Part shown: one piece after another, positions 54,928 to 63,410 of the stretch
How the letters are laid out: the number at the start of each line of letters is the position of its first letter
Position numbering within the stretch: position 1 is the stretch's first letter
Origin: CAYPJE01 sp964410945
Lineage (GTDB): Bacteria > Fidelibacterota > Marinisomatia > Marinisomatales > TCS56
Reading direction: 5' to 3'
Assembly (NCBI GenBank): GCA_964410945.1
Contig: CAYPJE010000009.1
Span: 1-64,000, forward strand
Length of the DNA stretch: 64,000 nucleotides
Made by a program: the position numbers and the translations under genes
The notes under the pieces: generated by a model
Seen by the model: the letters and a program-made list of their open reading frames with translations, nothing else
The model's database searches: none
What the model was told of the DNA's origin: nothing

Positions 54928-55036
54928 AACACCAAGGGCACCAAGAACACATAATTTAAAAAGTACTTAATCACTCAAGTTCGGGATAATAATCAGAATA
55001 ATTAATTGGTCTTTGTGAACTCCGCGACTTGGTGTT
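54928..55036. repeat. Imperfect palindromic intergenic repeat between sufB and sufC
   Basis: The 142-base spacer between sufB and sufC begins with AACACCAAG (54928-54936) and ends with CTTGGTGTT (55028-55036), perfect inverted arms in longer imperfect ones ('ACACAAAAACACCAAGGGC' and 'CTTTGTGAACTCC'). This resembles the dispersed CACCAAG/CTTGGTG elements found between genes in many environmental genomes. Other sufBC spacers in such operons are normally short. Confidence 0.5.
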
Positions 55037-55051
55037 GAAAAAGGAAAAAAT

Positions 55052-55801
55052 ATGTTAGAGATTAAAGATTTACATGTCAGTGTTGAAGGAAAGAAAATCC
55101 TGAAAGGGATCGATCTTTCCATCAAACCCGGTGAACTGCACGCCATTATGGGACGGAACGGTTCAGGAAAAAGTACCCTTTCAAATGTAATCTCCGGCCG
55201 CGAGGGATACGAGATTGAAGGTACGGTATTATGGAAGGACAGTAATTTACTGGAGCTCAGTCCGGAAGACCGGGCCTGTGAGGGAATTTTCATGTCCTTT
55301 CAGTATCCGGTAGTTATTCCCGGAGTTAATAATATGTATTTCATGAAATCGGCGGTCAACGCCCAGCGTAAATACCACGGTCAGAGCGAACTGGATGCCA
55401 TGGATTTCATGAGTCTGATCAAAGCCAAGATCAAGGAGGTTGAACTGGATGAGAGTTTTCTGAAACGCTCGGTCAACGATGGTTTCTCAGGTGGTGAGAA
55501 GAAGCGCAATGAAATCCTTCAGATGATCACACTGGAGCCGGAACTGGCTATTCTGGATGAGACCGATTCCGGCCTTGATATTGACGCCCTGAAAATAGTC
55601 GCCAATGGCGTTAATAATTACCGCAACCCTGATCGCGGCTTTCTGGTTATAACCCATTACCAGCGAATTCTGAATTACATGGATCCTGATCATATTCATG
55701 TGATGATCGACGGCCAGATTGTAAAATCCGGTGGAAAAGACCTGGCCCATAAACTGGAAGAGGAAGGCTATGCCTGGCTGGAGGAAACGGTAGCGAGCTG
55801 A
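55052..55801 (+). CDS. sufC: Fe-S cluster assembly ATPase SufC
   Basis: 249-residue ABC-type ATPase that powers SufBCD. Walker A 'GRNGSGKST' near residue 34, the Q-loop 'SFQYPVVIPGV', the ABC signature 'FSGGEKKRNEI', Walker B 'LAILDETDSGLD', and the switch His in 'VITHYQRILNYM' are all present. No membrane segments, as expected for SufC. The ATG follows an A-rich region with AAGGAAAAAAT upstream. Two bases separate its stop codon from sufD. Confidence 0.97.
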   Translation: MLEIKDLHVSVEGKKILKGIDLSIKPGELHAIMGRNGSGKSTLSNVISGREGYEIEGTVLWKDSNLLELSPEDRACEGIFMSFQYPVVIPGVNNMYFMKSAVNAQRKYHGQSELDAMDFMSLIKAKIKEVELDESFLKRSVNDGFSGGEKKRNEILQMITLEPELAILDETDSGLDIDALKIVANGVNNYRNPDRGFLVITHYQRILNYMDPDHIHVMIDGQIVKSGGKDLAHKLEEEGYAWLEETVAS

Positions 55802-55803
55802 CG

Positions 55804-57108
55804 ATGACTGCAGAAACACAATACGTCCAAGATTTTAAAAATCGCTTTACCACGGATAAGGGTGTGCTGGCTGATATGCGCCGCTCGGCCATGGAATCAT
55901 TTTCCAACTTGGGCTTCCCGAACAACAAACAGGAAAAATGGCGGAATCTGGATTTAACTGCATTTACCGGAACACCCTTTTCCGCTGTCACCCGATTTCA
56001 ACCAACAACCTATTTTGATGACCTGGATTTCCCTTATCTTTCCAGTGCCCGGCGAATGGTATTCATTAACGGTATTTTCACACCTGAATTATCCGATCTC
56101 CTATCCCTGCCAAAAGGAGTCATTTTCACCAATCTCAGTACGGTTATCGAGCAGAATCCCAGTCTGGTAATCGAACAACTGCACAAGTCCGGGGAATCAA
56201 CTGAAGATGCTTTTAACGAATTGAATAAAGCCTTTATGCAGACCGGTGTCTGGCTTTCAATCCCTGATGGTCTGGAAGAAAAAATCGATCTGCAGATCAT
56301 ATACATATCCCGTACCGGTGAAGATATGCCACTGTTCAACCTGCGTAATTTTATCCGGTTGGGACAGGGCAGCAATCTTTCCCTTACCGAGCACTACCTC
56401 GGTTCCGGTAAGGGGACTTATTTCAATAACGCTGCTGTAACAATGGATGTGAATGCGAACGCCCGACTGGATTACACCTGCATCCAAACCGAATCAGAGA
56501 CCGGACACCATATTTCCAATACTATCATCGACCAGGCGACCGATTCCCGGGTCAATTCAACTGTTTTCACCCTGGGTGGGGCCCTGGTACGGAATAATTT
56601 AACGCTGAATCTGAATGGCGAAGGAGCCAGTGGAAATATCAACGGCCTCTACCTGAACCGCGCCGAGCAGACAGTTGACAATCATACCTTGATTAATCAC
56701 GCCCATCCGAACTGCAATAGCGGTGAAATGTACAAAGGCATAATTGATGAAGCGGGGCAGGCAATTTTCAATGGTAAAATCATCGTTCAGCCCGATGCCC
56801 AGAAAACCGATGCTAATCAGATCAACCGCAATCTTTTGCTTTCCGACACAGCGCGGGTTAATACCAATCCCCAACTGGAAATCTATGCCGATGATGTGAA
56901 ATGCTCCCATGGTTCGACTACCGGCCATCTGGATGAAGATGCCCTGTTTTATCTACGGTCCCGTGGAATCAATTCGGCACTGGCTCAGTCTCTGATGATC
57001 AATGGTTTCGCCAGGGAAGTAATCGATACTGTCGAATCGGATAATACCAGATCGCTGGTAACCAATCTGATCGACGAATGGTTTTCATTTAAACAACTAA
57101 ACCAATAA
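55804..57108 (+). CDS. sufD: Fe-S cluster assembly protein SufD
   Basis: 434 residues, the SufB paralog completing the SufBC2D complex. It contains 'LGFPNNKQEKWRNLDLTAF' near the N-terminus, 'RMVFINGIFTPEL', the right-handed beta-helix core ('LRNFIRLGQGSNLSLTEHYL'), 'NGLYLNRAEQTVDNHTLINH', 'GEMYKGIIDEAGQAIFNGK', 'DVKCSHGSTTGHLDEDALFY' and 'LRSRGINSALAQSLMINGF'. The 'DVKCSHGST' block and 'KGIIDE' segment are family hallmarks. It starts 2 bases after sufC. Confidence 0.95.
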   Translation: MTAETQYVQDFKNRFTTDKGVLADMRRSAMESFSNLGFPNNKQEKWRNLDLTAFTGTPFSAVTRFQPTTYFDDLDFPYLSSARRMVFINGIFTPELSDLLSLPKGVIFTNLSTVIEQNPSLVIEQLHKSGESTEDAFNELNKAFMQTGVWLSIPDGLEEKIDLQIIYISRTGEDMPLFNLRNFIRLGQGSNLSLTEHYLGSGKGTYFNNAAVTMDVNANARLDYTCIQTESETGHHISNTIIDQATDSRVNSTVFTLGGALVRNNLTLNLNGEGASGNINGLYLNRAEQTVDNHTLINHAHPNCNSGEMYKGIIDEAGQAIFNGKIIVQPDAQKTDANQINRNLLLSDTARVNTNPQLEIYADDVKCSHGSTTGHLDEDALFYLRSRGINSALAQSLMINGFAREVIDTVESDNTRSLVTNLIDEWFSFKQLNQ

Positions 57109-57114
57109 CAATTG

Positions 57115-57570
57115 ATGGAATCAAACCAATTACGCGAATTGTACCAGGAATTGATCCTGGACCACAGCCAGCATCCCCACAATTTCAAGGTACTGGATGG
57201 GGCAAATCATATCGCCGAGGGCAACAATCCACTCTGCGGCGACCAGATTACTCTATATTTGCAGGTTGAGGATGATCTGATCAAGGAGATCAGTTTCAAG
57301 GGGCACGGTTGCGCCATATCCAAGGCTTCAACTTCCATAATGACAACCATCCTGAAAGGCAAAACAGTTGCCGAAGCCCATGATATCTTTGAGAAATTTC
57401 AGCACATGATTAAAACCGGTGAATATGAAATTGATGAAATGGGCAAACTGGCAGTGCTGGCAGGTGTGCATAAATATCCGGTCCGGGTAAAATGCGCAAT
57501 CCTGCCCTGGCATACGGTGGTCAAATCACTGGAAAATGTAGAAACCAGCCAGGTTTTTTCCACTGAATGA
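57115..57570 (+). CDS. sufU: SufU-type iron-sulfur scaffold/sulfur-transfer protein
   Basis: 151 residues, IscU-like fold. Three Cys ligands sit at Cys41 ('NNPLCGD'), Cys66 ('GHGCAISKAS') and Cys128 ('VRVKCAILPWH'), with Asp43, as in zinc-dependent SufU, which takes sulfur from SufS. The 'ILDHSQHPHNF' segment near the N-terminus is typical of the family. The ATG at 57115 is preferred over the TTG one codon upstream. There is no clear Shine-Dalgarno sequence, and the gene begins 6 bases after sufD. Confidence 0.92.
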   Translation: MESNQLRELYQELILDHSQHPHNFKVLDGANHIAEGNNPLCGDQITLYLQVEDDLIKEISFKGHGCAISKASTSIMTTILKGKTVAEAHDIFEKFQHMIKTGEYEIDEMGKLAVLAGVHKYPVRVKCAILPWHTVVKSLENVETSQVFSTE

Positions 57571-57582
57571 TGAGTAAGAATT

Positions 57583-58134
57583 ATGCCAAGTAATGAACCA
57601 ATCATCCTGACCCGTGACTGTCCGGCAGTCTTGATACCGGCCGGGGATCCGATTACTTTAAGCAAAGGCGAAACCGTATATATCACCCAGGCTTTGGGAG
57701 GTAATTATACTGTGGTACTGAACGGTAACCTGGTGCAGATCGATGGCAAGGATGCTGATGCAATTGGTAAGAAAGCCATTGAAATTGATAAAAATGAGGA
57801 GCCCTGCGATACCACTCAGCCTCCGGATGAACAGATGATCTGGCACCGCCTGAAAACCTGTTATGATCCGGAGATACCGGTGAATATTGTCGATCTGGGG
57901 CTTATTTACGATTTGACGGTCGAACCATTGGAGGGTTGCGGCTACCAGGTTAATATCAAAATGACCCTTACTGCGCCCGGCTGCGGGATGGGCGATTATA
58001 TTGCCGCTGATGTCAAAACCAAGGCCGAAACGGTCACCGGTGTAACCAAAGCTAATGTGGAACTGGTCTGGGAACCACTCTGGAACCGGGAAATGATGTC
58101 AGACGCTGCCCGTCTGGAACTGGGATTATTCTGA
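57583..58134 (+). CDS. sufT: SufT (DUF59/MIP18-family) Fe-S maturation protein
   Basis: 183 residues. The N-terminal ~80 residues are the SufT-specific extension with 'LTRDCPAVLIPAGDPITLSK' and 'YTVVLNGNLVQIDGKDADAI'. The C-terminal DUF59 domain shows 'CYDPEIPVNIVDLGLIYDL', 'MTLTAPGCGMGDYIAADV' and 'VELVWEPLW', the conserved Cys loop. SufT assists maturation of Fe-S proteins. Its last base is the first base of the sufS ATG (TGATG). Confidence 0.93.
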   Translation: MPSNEPIILTRDCPAVLIPAGDPITLSKGETVYITQALGGNYTVVLNGNLVQIDGKDADAIGKKAIEIDKNEEPCDTTQPPDEQMIWHRLKTCYDPEIPVNIVDLGLIYDLTVEPLEGCGYQVNIKMTLTAPGCGMGDYIAADVKTKAETVTGVTKANVELVWEPLWNREMMSDAARLELGLF

Positions 58135-59354
58135 TGTTTGATATTGATAAAATTCGCCTGGATTTTCCCAATCTGCATACAGAAGTCCATGGAAAACCTC
58201 TGGTCTATCTCGATAATGCCGCCACTACCCATAGGCCGCAGGCTGTGATCGATGCCGTCAGCAGTTTTTATTCCAGCTATAATGCCAATGTCCACCGCGC
58301 GCTCTACCAGCATGCCGCGGAAGCCACCGAAGTTTATGAAACCACGCGGGACAAAATCGCCAGCCTGATCAACAGCAAAGACCGGCGTTCGGTTGTTTTT
58401 ACCAGTGGTACCACCGAATCGATCAACCTGGTGGCTTTTGCCTGGGGCCGTCATAATCTTGGCCCCGGTGATGAAATCCTGGTAACCGAGATGGAACACC
58501 ACAGTAACCTGATTCCCTGGCAACTGACCGCCCGGGATACCGGAGCTACTCTGCGATATATCCCAATCACTGCGGACGGCCGGCTGGATTTATCAGAGTC
58601 AGAAAAATATTTTACTTCCCGGACAAAATTGGTGGCCTTCACGCACCAGTCGAATGTATTCGGCACTATCAATCCGGCCAGGGATATTATCAAAATGGCA
58701 CATAATGTAGGCGCCATCACCGTTGTCGATGCGGCCCAGAGTGTACCCCACTTGCCGGTAGATGTAACTGACCTTGATTGTGATTTCCTGGCATTTTCCG
58801 GGCACAAGATGCTGGGATCCACCGGTATCGGTGTACTCTATGGAAAACCGGAGCTGCTGGAAGGCATGAGTCCCTTTTTCGGTGGCGGTGAAATGATCCA
58901 GTCCGTCACAATGGAAAAATCCACCTGGAATGATATTCCATGGAAATTTGAAGCCGGTACCCCAAAGATTGCCCAGGTTATTGGTCTGGGAGCAGCGGTG
59001 GAATATCTCACAACAATCGGATATCATGAAATCGGCCGCTACGAACAGGAATTGACGGCCTATGCCCTTGAAGCACTTAACGATATCGAAAATATGACTA
59101 TCCACGGACCCGATTCAAACCGCGGTCCGGTTATCAGTTTTAATCTGGATAATGTCCATCCACACGACCTGGCCCAATTCCTGGACCAGGATGGAATTGC
59201 CATCCGGGCCGGCCACCACTGCGCCCAGCCGATCATGCAGAAACTGGGGGTTACGGCTACCTCACGGGCCAGCATATATATATATAATACCAGAAGCGAA
59301 ATCGATAGTTTGATTCAAAGTATAATTTATACCAGCAGATTGTTTAACAAATAG
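58134..59354 (+). CDS. sufS: Cysteine desulfurase SufS
   Basis: 406-residue class V aminotransferase-fold PLP enzyme that releases sulfur from cysteine. 'YLDNAATTHRPQAVIDAV' near the N-terminus, 'HRALYQHAAEATEVYE', 'EMEHHSNLIPWQ', 'VVDAAQSVPHLPVDV', the PLP lysine in 'FSGHKMLGSTGIGVL', and the active-site Cys in 'IRAGHHCAQPIM' are all present. It is the last gene of the SUF operon, overlapping sufT by one base. In most operons sufS precedes sufU; here it is at the end, after sufU and sufT. Confidence 0.96.
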   Translation: MFDIDKIRLDFPNLHTEVHGKPLVYLDNAATTHRPQAVIDAVSSFYSSYNANVHRALYQHAAEATEVYETTRDKIASLINSKDRRSVVFTSGTTESINLVAFAWGRHNLGPGDEILVTEMEHHSNLIPWQLTARDTGATLRYIPITADGRLDLSESEKYFTSRTKLVAFTHQSNVFGTINPARDIIKMAHNVGAITVVDAAQSVPHLPVDVTDLDCDFLAFSGHKMLGSTGIGVLYGKPELLEGMSPFFGGGEMIQSVTMEKSTWNDIPWKFEAGTPKIAQVIGLGAAVEYLTTIGYHEIGRYEQELTAYALEALNDIENMTIHGPDSNRGPVISFNLDNVHPHDLAQFLDQDGIAIRAGHHCAQPIMQKLGVTATSRASIYIYNTRSEIDSLIQSIIYTSRLFNK

Positions 59355-59463
59355 CATAAAAGACCAATGATCGCCCGCTTATTCCTTCAATTACTGGAAT
59401 AACTACAGTTTATAAAATAAAAATTGCCTGCACTCACAATAAATATGCTGAATATAATGGGGA

Positions 59464-59491
59464 TATGACTTAAGTTCTTTCATCGTATAAT
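59464..59491 (+). promoter_or_regulatory. Candidate promoter for the small membrane protein
   Basis: TATAAT at 59486-59491 is preceded at 15-16 bases by TATGACT, a weak -35. The start of transcription would lie about 35 bases before the gene at 59533, which has a good AGAGGGG ribosome site. Confidence 0.35.
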
Positions 59492-59532
59492 GTTAAACTG
59501 AAATAGCATAATAATAATAGAGGGGATCAGCC

Positions 59533-59907
59533 ATGTTCAAAAAGGCACTATGTATTACATTAAGTATTCTGATGTTTGCAGTACCGCTCCTGGCGCAGGA
59601 TGCCGAAAACGCCTGTACACAAGCCAAGTTGGATGCGCAAAACAATGTTAACGAAACCTTATGGTTTATGGCCGGATGTTTAGGGGGAGTACTTGGATTA
59701 GGTGCAGCTTATTTAATCGAACCAAATCCAAAAGCGATGAGCCTGGTCGGAAAATCGTCGGAGTATGTCGCCCAATACAGCGATTGCTATACTGAAGAAG
59801 CAAAAAGTATTCAAACAACTAAAGCCAAAAACGGTTGTCTAACATATCTGGGTTTCTATCTCGTATATGTTTTGTTAGTGGTGTCAGCGGCATCATCATC
59901 TGCTTAA
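59533..59907 (+). CDS. Small exported membrane protein with four conserved-looking cysteines
   Basis: 124 residues. A signal peptide ('LCITLSILMFAVPLLAQ') is followed by a Cys-containing helix start 'NACTQAKLDA', a glycine-rich hydrophobic segment ('WFMAGCLGGVLGLGAAYLI'), 'YVAQYSDCYTEEAKSIQ', and a C-terminal membrane helix after 'KNGCLTYLGFYLVYVLLV'. The even number of exported Cys could form disulfides. The gene has a good Shine-Dalgarno (GAGGGG). I do not recognise a characterised family. It is followed by a terminator hairpin. Role unknown. Confidence 0.65.
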   Translation: MFKKALCITLSILMFAVPLLAQDAENACTQAKLDAQNNVNETLWFMAGCLGGVLGLGAAYLIEPNPKAMSLVGKSSEYVAQYSDCYTEEAKSIQTTKAKNGCLTYLGFYLVYVLLVVSAASSSA

Positions 59908-59938
59908 ACAGTATTGAAACGCAATTTTGTTTAAAATA

Positions 59939-59989
59939 ATACTTCCCAGGGTATAGTGATTTTCAACAGTATTCTGGGAAGTATTTTTA
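59939..59989 (+). terminator. Large-loop hairpin with T tract after the small membrane protein gene
   Basis: ATACTTCCCAG (59939-59949) and CTGGGAAGTAT (59974-59984) form a perfect 11-bp stem with a 24-base loop, followed by TTTTTATTTC. It begins 32 bases after the stop codon at 59907. The GTG at 59956, the only initiation codon available to the next reading frame, lies inside the loop. Confidence 0.7.
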
Positions 59990-60606
59990 TTTCATTTACA
60001 CAATTTGTCATTTCAAATGGTGATACAACCACTATTACTGGTAATTTAATAATCACGGAAAAAAATGATGAAGTGTATATGCATGTAACATCACCGGTTG
60101 ACCAAAGGATTCATCAGACTTCTGAGATATTACAATTATATTATCCGTCGGACAACCGTGCCTTCAATATTCATGGTACTGGAATTGACGAGTTTGGAAT
60201 GGGTAGTGTTGTTCCCAATTTTTCGCCTATTGATACAACCATGCTAGAGAAAATGCAATTTACACCATTAACCAGGAAACGAACTGATAATTCAACGATC
60301 CTTCGATATGCACATACAAAGCATAAATTCCCAATAATCACAATCGAATTAATAGATAATACTATCCAGGTTATAACATTCCTGGATTCACCAAGTAATT
60401 ATCGTAAAATAGAGATTTTCGATGTTAATGAGTATAGTGGATTTGAGTATCTGAAAGAATATCAAATATCAAGTTATCAGAATAAAGATTTGATTAATAT
60501 AAATTACTTTAAAATCAGTGATTTCAGATTAGCCACTGATTCAGATATGAATATCATGTTTAATATTCCAAAGTCTGTCCCAATCGAAGAACGTTATTTA
60601 AACTGA
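59956..60606 (+). CDS. LolA-like lipoprotein-carrier-fold protein, possibly 5'-truncated
   Basis: 216 residues read from a GTG at 59956. The pattern 'ISFTQFVISNGDTTTITGNL', 'VYMHVTSPVDQRI', 'ILQLYYPSDNRAFNI' and later hydrophobic strands resembles the LolA/outer-membrane lipoprotein-sorting fold (a one-sided beta barrel with a lipid-binding groove). LolA proteins carry a signal peptide; here the first ~17 residues are a poor match, and the frame is closed by a stop 24 bases upstream. The GTG lies in the loop of a terminator hairpin, and codons are more AT-rich than in neighbouring genes. It may be a truncated or decaying gene, or may use a non-standard start. Fold assignment is moderate. Confidence 0.45.
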   Translation: MIFNSILGSIFISFTQFVISNGDTTTITGNLIITEKNDEVYMHVTSPVDQRIHQTSEILQLYYPSDNRAFNIHGTGIDEFGMGSVVPNFSPIDTTMLEKMQFTPLTRKRTDNSTILRYAHTKHKFPIITIELIDNTIQVITFLDSPSNYRKIEIFDVNEYSGFEYLKEYQISSYQNKDLININYFKISDFRLATDSDMNIMFNIPKSVPIEERYLN

Positions 60607-60702
60607 TCGATTTCACAGCCCAATAGAACACATATATTCCAATCTATTCTCCCAGCGGTGGTAAATTCGGCGAACAATTTATAATTGACAAGCAAGGAAG
60701 AT

Positions 60703-61140
60703 ATGTCACATAATCAGCGCGTTTCCTGGGAACAGTACTTCATGAATATCGCCACCGAAGTGGCTACCCGCTCGACCTGTGACCGGAAAAATGTCGGGGC
60801 GGTTATCGTCCGGGATAAATCGATTTTATCCACCGGCTATAATGGCAGTCTGCGCGGCCTGCCCCATTGCGCCGAGATCGGACACGAGATGGAAAACGGC
60901 CACTGTGTCCGCACTATCCACGCCGAAGCCAACGCCATCGTCCAGGCCGCCCGCAACGGGGTGCGGATCGAAGGTGCGGAGATTTATGTTACCGCCTCAC
61001 CCTGCTATAATTGCTTCAAGATGATTGCCAATGCCGGGATCACCAAAATCTATTTTGGTGAATTTTACCGCGACGAGCGAATCAGGGAACATGCCGGAGA
61101 ACTGGGAATCGAACTGATCCATCTGGATCAAAGCGATTAG
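60703..61140 (+). CDS. dCMP deaminase family protein
   Basis: 145 residues from the ATG at 60703, with AAGGAAG upstream; the TTG at 60685 is less likely. Cytidine/deoxycytidylate deaminase motifs are intact: 'SWEQYFMNIATEVATRSTC', 'VGAVIVRDKSILSTGYNG', the zinc His/Glu in 'TIHAEANAI', and the zinc Cys pair in 'SPCYNCFKMI'. The enzyme makes dUMP from dCMP for thymidylate synthesis. Its TAG overlaps, convergently, the stop codon of the minus-strand gene at 61137 (TTAG). Confidence 0.93.
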   Translation: MSHNQRVSWEQYFMNIATEVATRSTCDRKNVGAVIVRDKSILSTGYNGSLRGLPHCAEIGHEMENGHCVRTIHAEANAIVQAARNGVRIEGAEIYVTASPCYNCFKMIANAGITKIYFGEFYRDERIREHAGELGIELIHLDQSD

Positions 61141-61637
61141 AATACCGACGAATCAAAGCGGGTATCCGACAGAGACCGGTTCAACATACGACGGAATTCT
61201 TTAATCTCGGAATATTGATAGATTTTAAAAGCCCTGGTGGCCCGCACCAGGTTATGTTCGTTCCACTGATAATCGGTGGAAAGCTTCACTTCAAGCGGAT
61301 CATTTTTCAAAAAATCATTGTGCCAGGCCACCAGAACAGCGGTCTCCTCACGATCGCATTGCAGTGATAATCCGATCTCATCCTTTTTGATTTTTCGCTC
61401 AAACTGTCGCAATTCTTTGAACTGAAAAGTTCCCCGGTTAAAATATTTATCCCGGATTTCCCAATCAAAAACTATCCTTTTACCGGTCCGCGTATTTACA
61501 ATAATTCCGTCATCACGGAAATTCTCTACCTGATAGACTTGCATTACCAGCGGCAGACCATCCCGGCAGTTGTTGAACAGATTAACAAATTTAGCCAGGC
61601 TGTCTTCATGGCGCTGATACATACTGGGACGTTTCAT
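61137..61637 (-). CDS. Hypothetical protein coupled to an adenine DNA methyltransferase
   Basis: 166 residues; start at 61637 overlaps the methyltransferase stop codon by 4 bases (ATGA), so translation is coupled. No family is recognised. The middle contains 'NTRTGKRIVFDWEIRDKYF', 'FKELRQFERKIKKDEIGLSL' and 'DREETAVLVAWHNDF'. 'FDWE' followed about 23 residues on by 'ERK' could be read as the Asp and Glu-x-Lys of a PD-(D/E)XK nuclease, but the spacing and context are not decisive. The coupling suggests a restriction, specificity or accessory partner for the methyltransferase. No helix-turn-helix, signal peptide or membrane segment is visible. Confidence 0.55.
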   Translation of the reverse strand: MKRPSMYQRHEDSLAKFVNLFNNCRDGLPLVMQVYQVENFRDDGIIVNTRTGKRIVFDWEIRDKYFNRGTFQFKELRQFERKIKKDEIGLSLQCDREETAVLVAWHNDFLKNDPLEVKLSTDYQWNEHNLVRATRAFKIYQYSEIKEFRRMLNRSLSDTRFDSSVF

Positions 61638-63214
61638 GGCCGGCTCTTGACCTCCCGCAAGTGCATCAGTTCAGAAACCAGAGTAACACATTCCTCGTAG
61701 CGGTTTTGAAGCCCGATGGCATTAAAAACAATCCGATCCAGTTCCAGGCGATCCGGCTGTGTGAGCTCACTGTCATGATTGGAAATGGGCCGCTGCAGTA
61801 TTGCATCACTTACAGTATCCAGCTCCGACAGATCAATCTGTGGTAGCGGAATTCTTCCCAAATCATTTTTCACCAGGCGGATCGCCCCGCCACCCAGATT
61901 CTTCCGCCCGAATAGTTCCACCATCAACCAGATCCAGGTGGAATTAAGCAACAGGGTCCAATTTCTGAAATTCTTATTATTACGTGGGATCAATCCATAA
62001 AAGGTGTGTTCATAAGGCAGACTGCTCTCGTTCCAGATTACCATGTGCCTGTTGCCTCGTAAATCCGGCCACAGGATCGGGGCGTACCGTAACTGGTATG
62101 GAATCGAATCGGCTTGCACATGATATTTCACATCCTGTTGGTTGAAAATCAGCCTTTTCACTTCCCGTGGAGTTCGAATAGCCGGGATGTACCCTGATTT
62201 TTTTCTGTCTGAATAAAACTGCTTATTATCCCCGGTTATTATTCCGGTTCTGATATCCAGCATTTCACCTAATGGAACCAGTGCGGAATTTGTGGTTATC
62301 ACTTCCCTTAACCACTCCGGGCAACGGTACAGCCAGCCGTACCATCCCAACTTGATCGATCTAATATCCTTCTGGGAAATTTTGCAATGCTTCTCATCGG
62401 ACCGGATAACAATTTTTGCCCGGTCGATTGGTTCACTTTTTTGCACCGAAACAATAATTGTATTCACATCAACAGAAAAATGCCGTTCTTCTTTTCTTTC
62501 CTGCAATTCATGTAATTGCATTCCGGTTGAAAACAAATGACGTAATGCTTTTCCATATTCGTTATCCAACCAGCCATTAGGTACGATAAAGGTCATAATA
62601 CCGTTCGGTAGAAGCAGTTTGGCCGATTGCAGGATAAAATAGATATACATATCGGAGCGGGCATTGATGTTTAAATCCGGATAATCCTGTCTGAAGCGGC
62701 TGACCAGTTCTTTTTTCACTGATGCCTTGATTAATTCCTGACGGACATAGGGCGGGTTGGCAATTATGACATCAGCCTGAACGATATTTTCCGCAAGCAG
62801 GAAATCGCTTTCAATCAATCGCGGCTTGAAGGGTAAGCGACTTTGAGATTCATTGATCATTTCCCGGTCAATATCATAGCCAATACAATTTCGATTCATC
62901 CAGTCCAATGAGGTGTTAATTGAATACAAATCATTGATGCTCTGCATCAATTCATAATAAGTGCGGAAAAAAATCCCTTGGCCGATTGCCGGATCGATGA
63001 CTCTATAATTCTTGATTGTATTGATTATTTCACAGGCGGCGGTAAAATCGGTTTTACCATTACAGAAATCAAGGAAAGCATCTTCAGTCAAGCCCGGCCG
63101 GTCTGCCAGTAACCGATAGTAAAGCATCATCCTGATCATAACCGCGCTGTCTCTGGCACCGGTAAATACTACGCCCTCCCCATCACGGGCTCTACTGGTA
63201 AGTAAGCTATTCAT
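61634..63214 (-). CDS. Adenine-N6 DNA methyltransferase (Eco57I/TaqI-like)
   Basis: 526 residues. The methyltransferase domain has motif I 'VIDPAIGQGIFF' near residue 95, motif IV 'VIIANPPYVRQELI' near 150, and 'GIMTFIVPNGWLDNEYGKAL' after it, as in Eco57I-type (PF07669) N6-adenine enzymes. The C-terminal half resembles the TaqI-like specificity domain (PF12950): 'MLDIRTGIITGDNKQFY', 'YAPILWPDLRGNRHMVIW', 'FYGLIPRNNKNF' and 'FGRKNLGGGAIRLVKNDLG'. There is no N-terminal nuclease, unlike type IIG enzymes. It is coupled to an unknown 166-residue gene. Target sequence unknown. Confidence 0.88.
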   Translation of the reverse strand: MNSLLTSRARDGEGVVFTGARDSAVMIRMMLYYRLLADRPGLTEDAFLDFCNGKTDFTAACEIINTIKNYRVIDPAIGQGIFFRTYYELMQSINDLYSINTSLDWMNRNCIGYDIDREMINESQSRLPFKPRLIESDFLLAENIVQADVIIANPPYVRQELIKASVKKELVSRFRQDYPDLNINARSDMYIYFILQSAKLLLPNGIMTFIVPNGWLDNEYGKALRHLFSTGMQLHELQERKEERHFSVDVNTIIVSVQKSEPIDRAKIVIRSDEKHCKISQKDIRSIKLGWYGWLYRCPEWLREVITTNSALVPLGEMLDIRTGIITGDNKQFYSDRKKSGYIPAIRTPREVKRLIFNQQDVKYHVQADSIPYQLRYAPILWPDLRGNRHMVIWNESSLPYEHTFYGLIPRNNKNFRNWTLLLNSTWIWLMVELFGRKNLGGGAIRLVKNDLGRIPLPQIDLSELDTVSDAILQRPISNHDSELTQPDRLELDRIVFNAIGLQNRYEECVTLVSELMHLREVKSRP

Positions 63215-63410
63215 TTCATTAATACTATACTAAAACAGGCCTGTAAATTATCGGTTGACAGTTAAATATCCAACTCAACCTTTCCATCATCAGCTTCCGT
63301 CTTGATAATAGACTAGCGGGTCGGTAAATTTATTATATAGTTTATGAGTTAGACATTCACACTAAACTTCATCTAATCAAACAGTATCTATACAACCAAG
63401 GAGACTTGAC

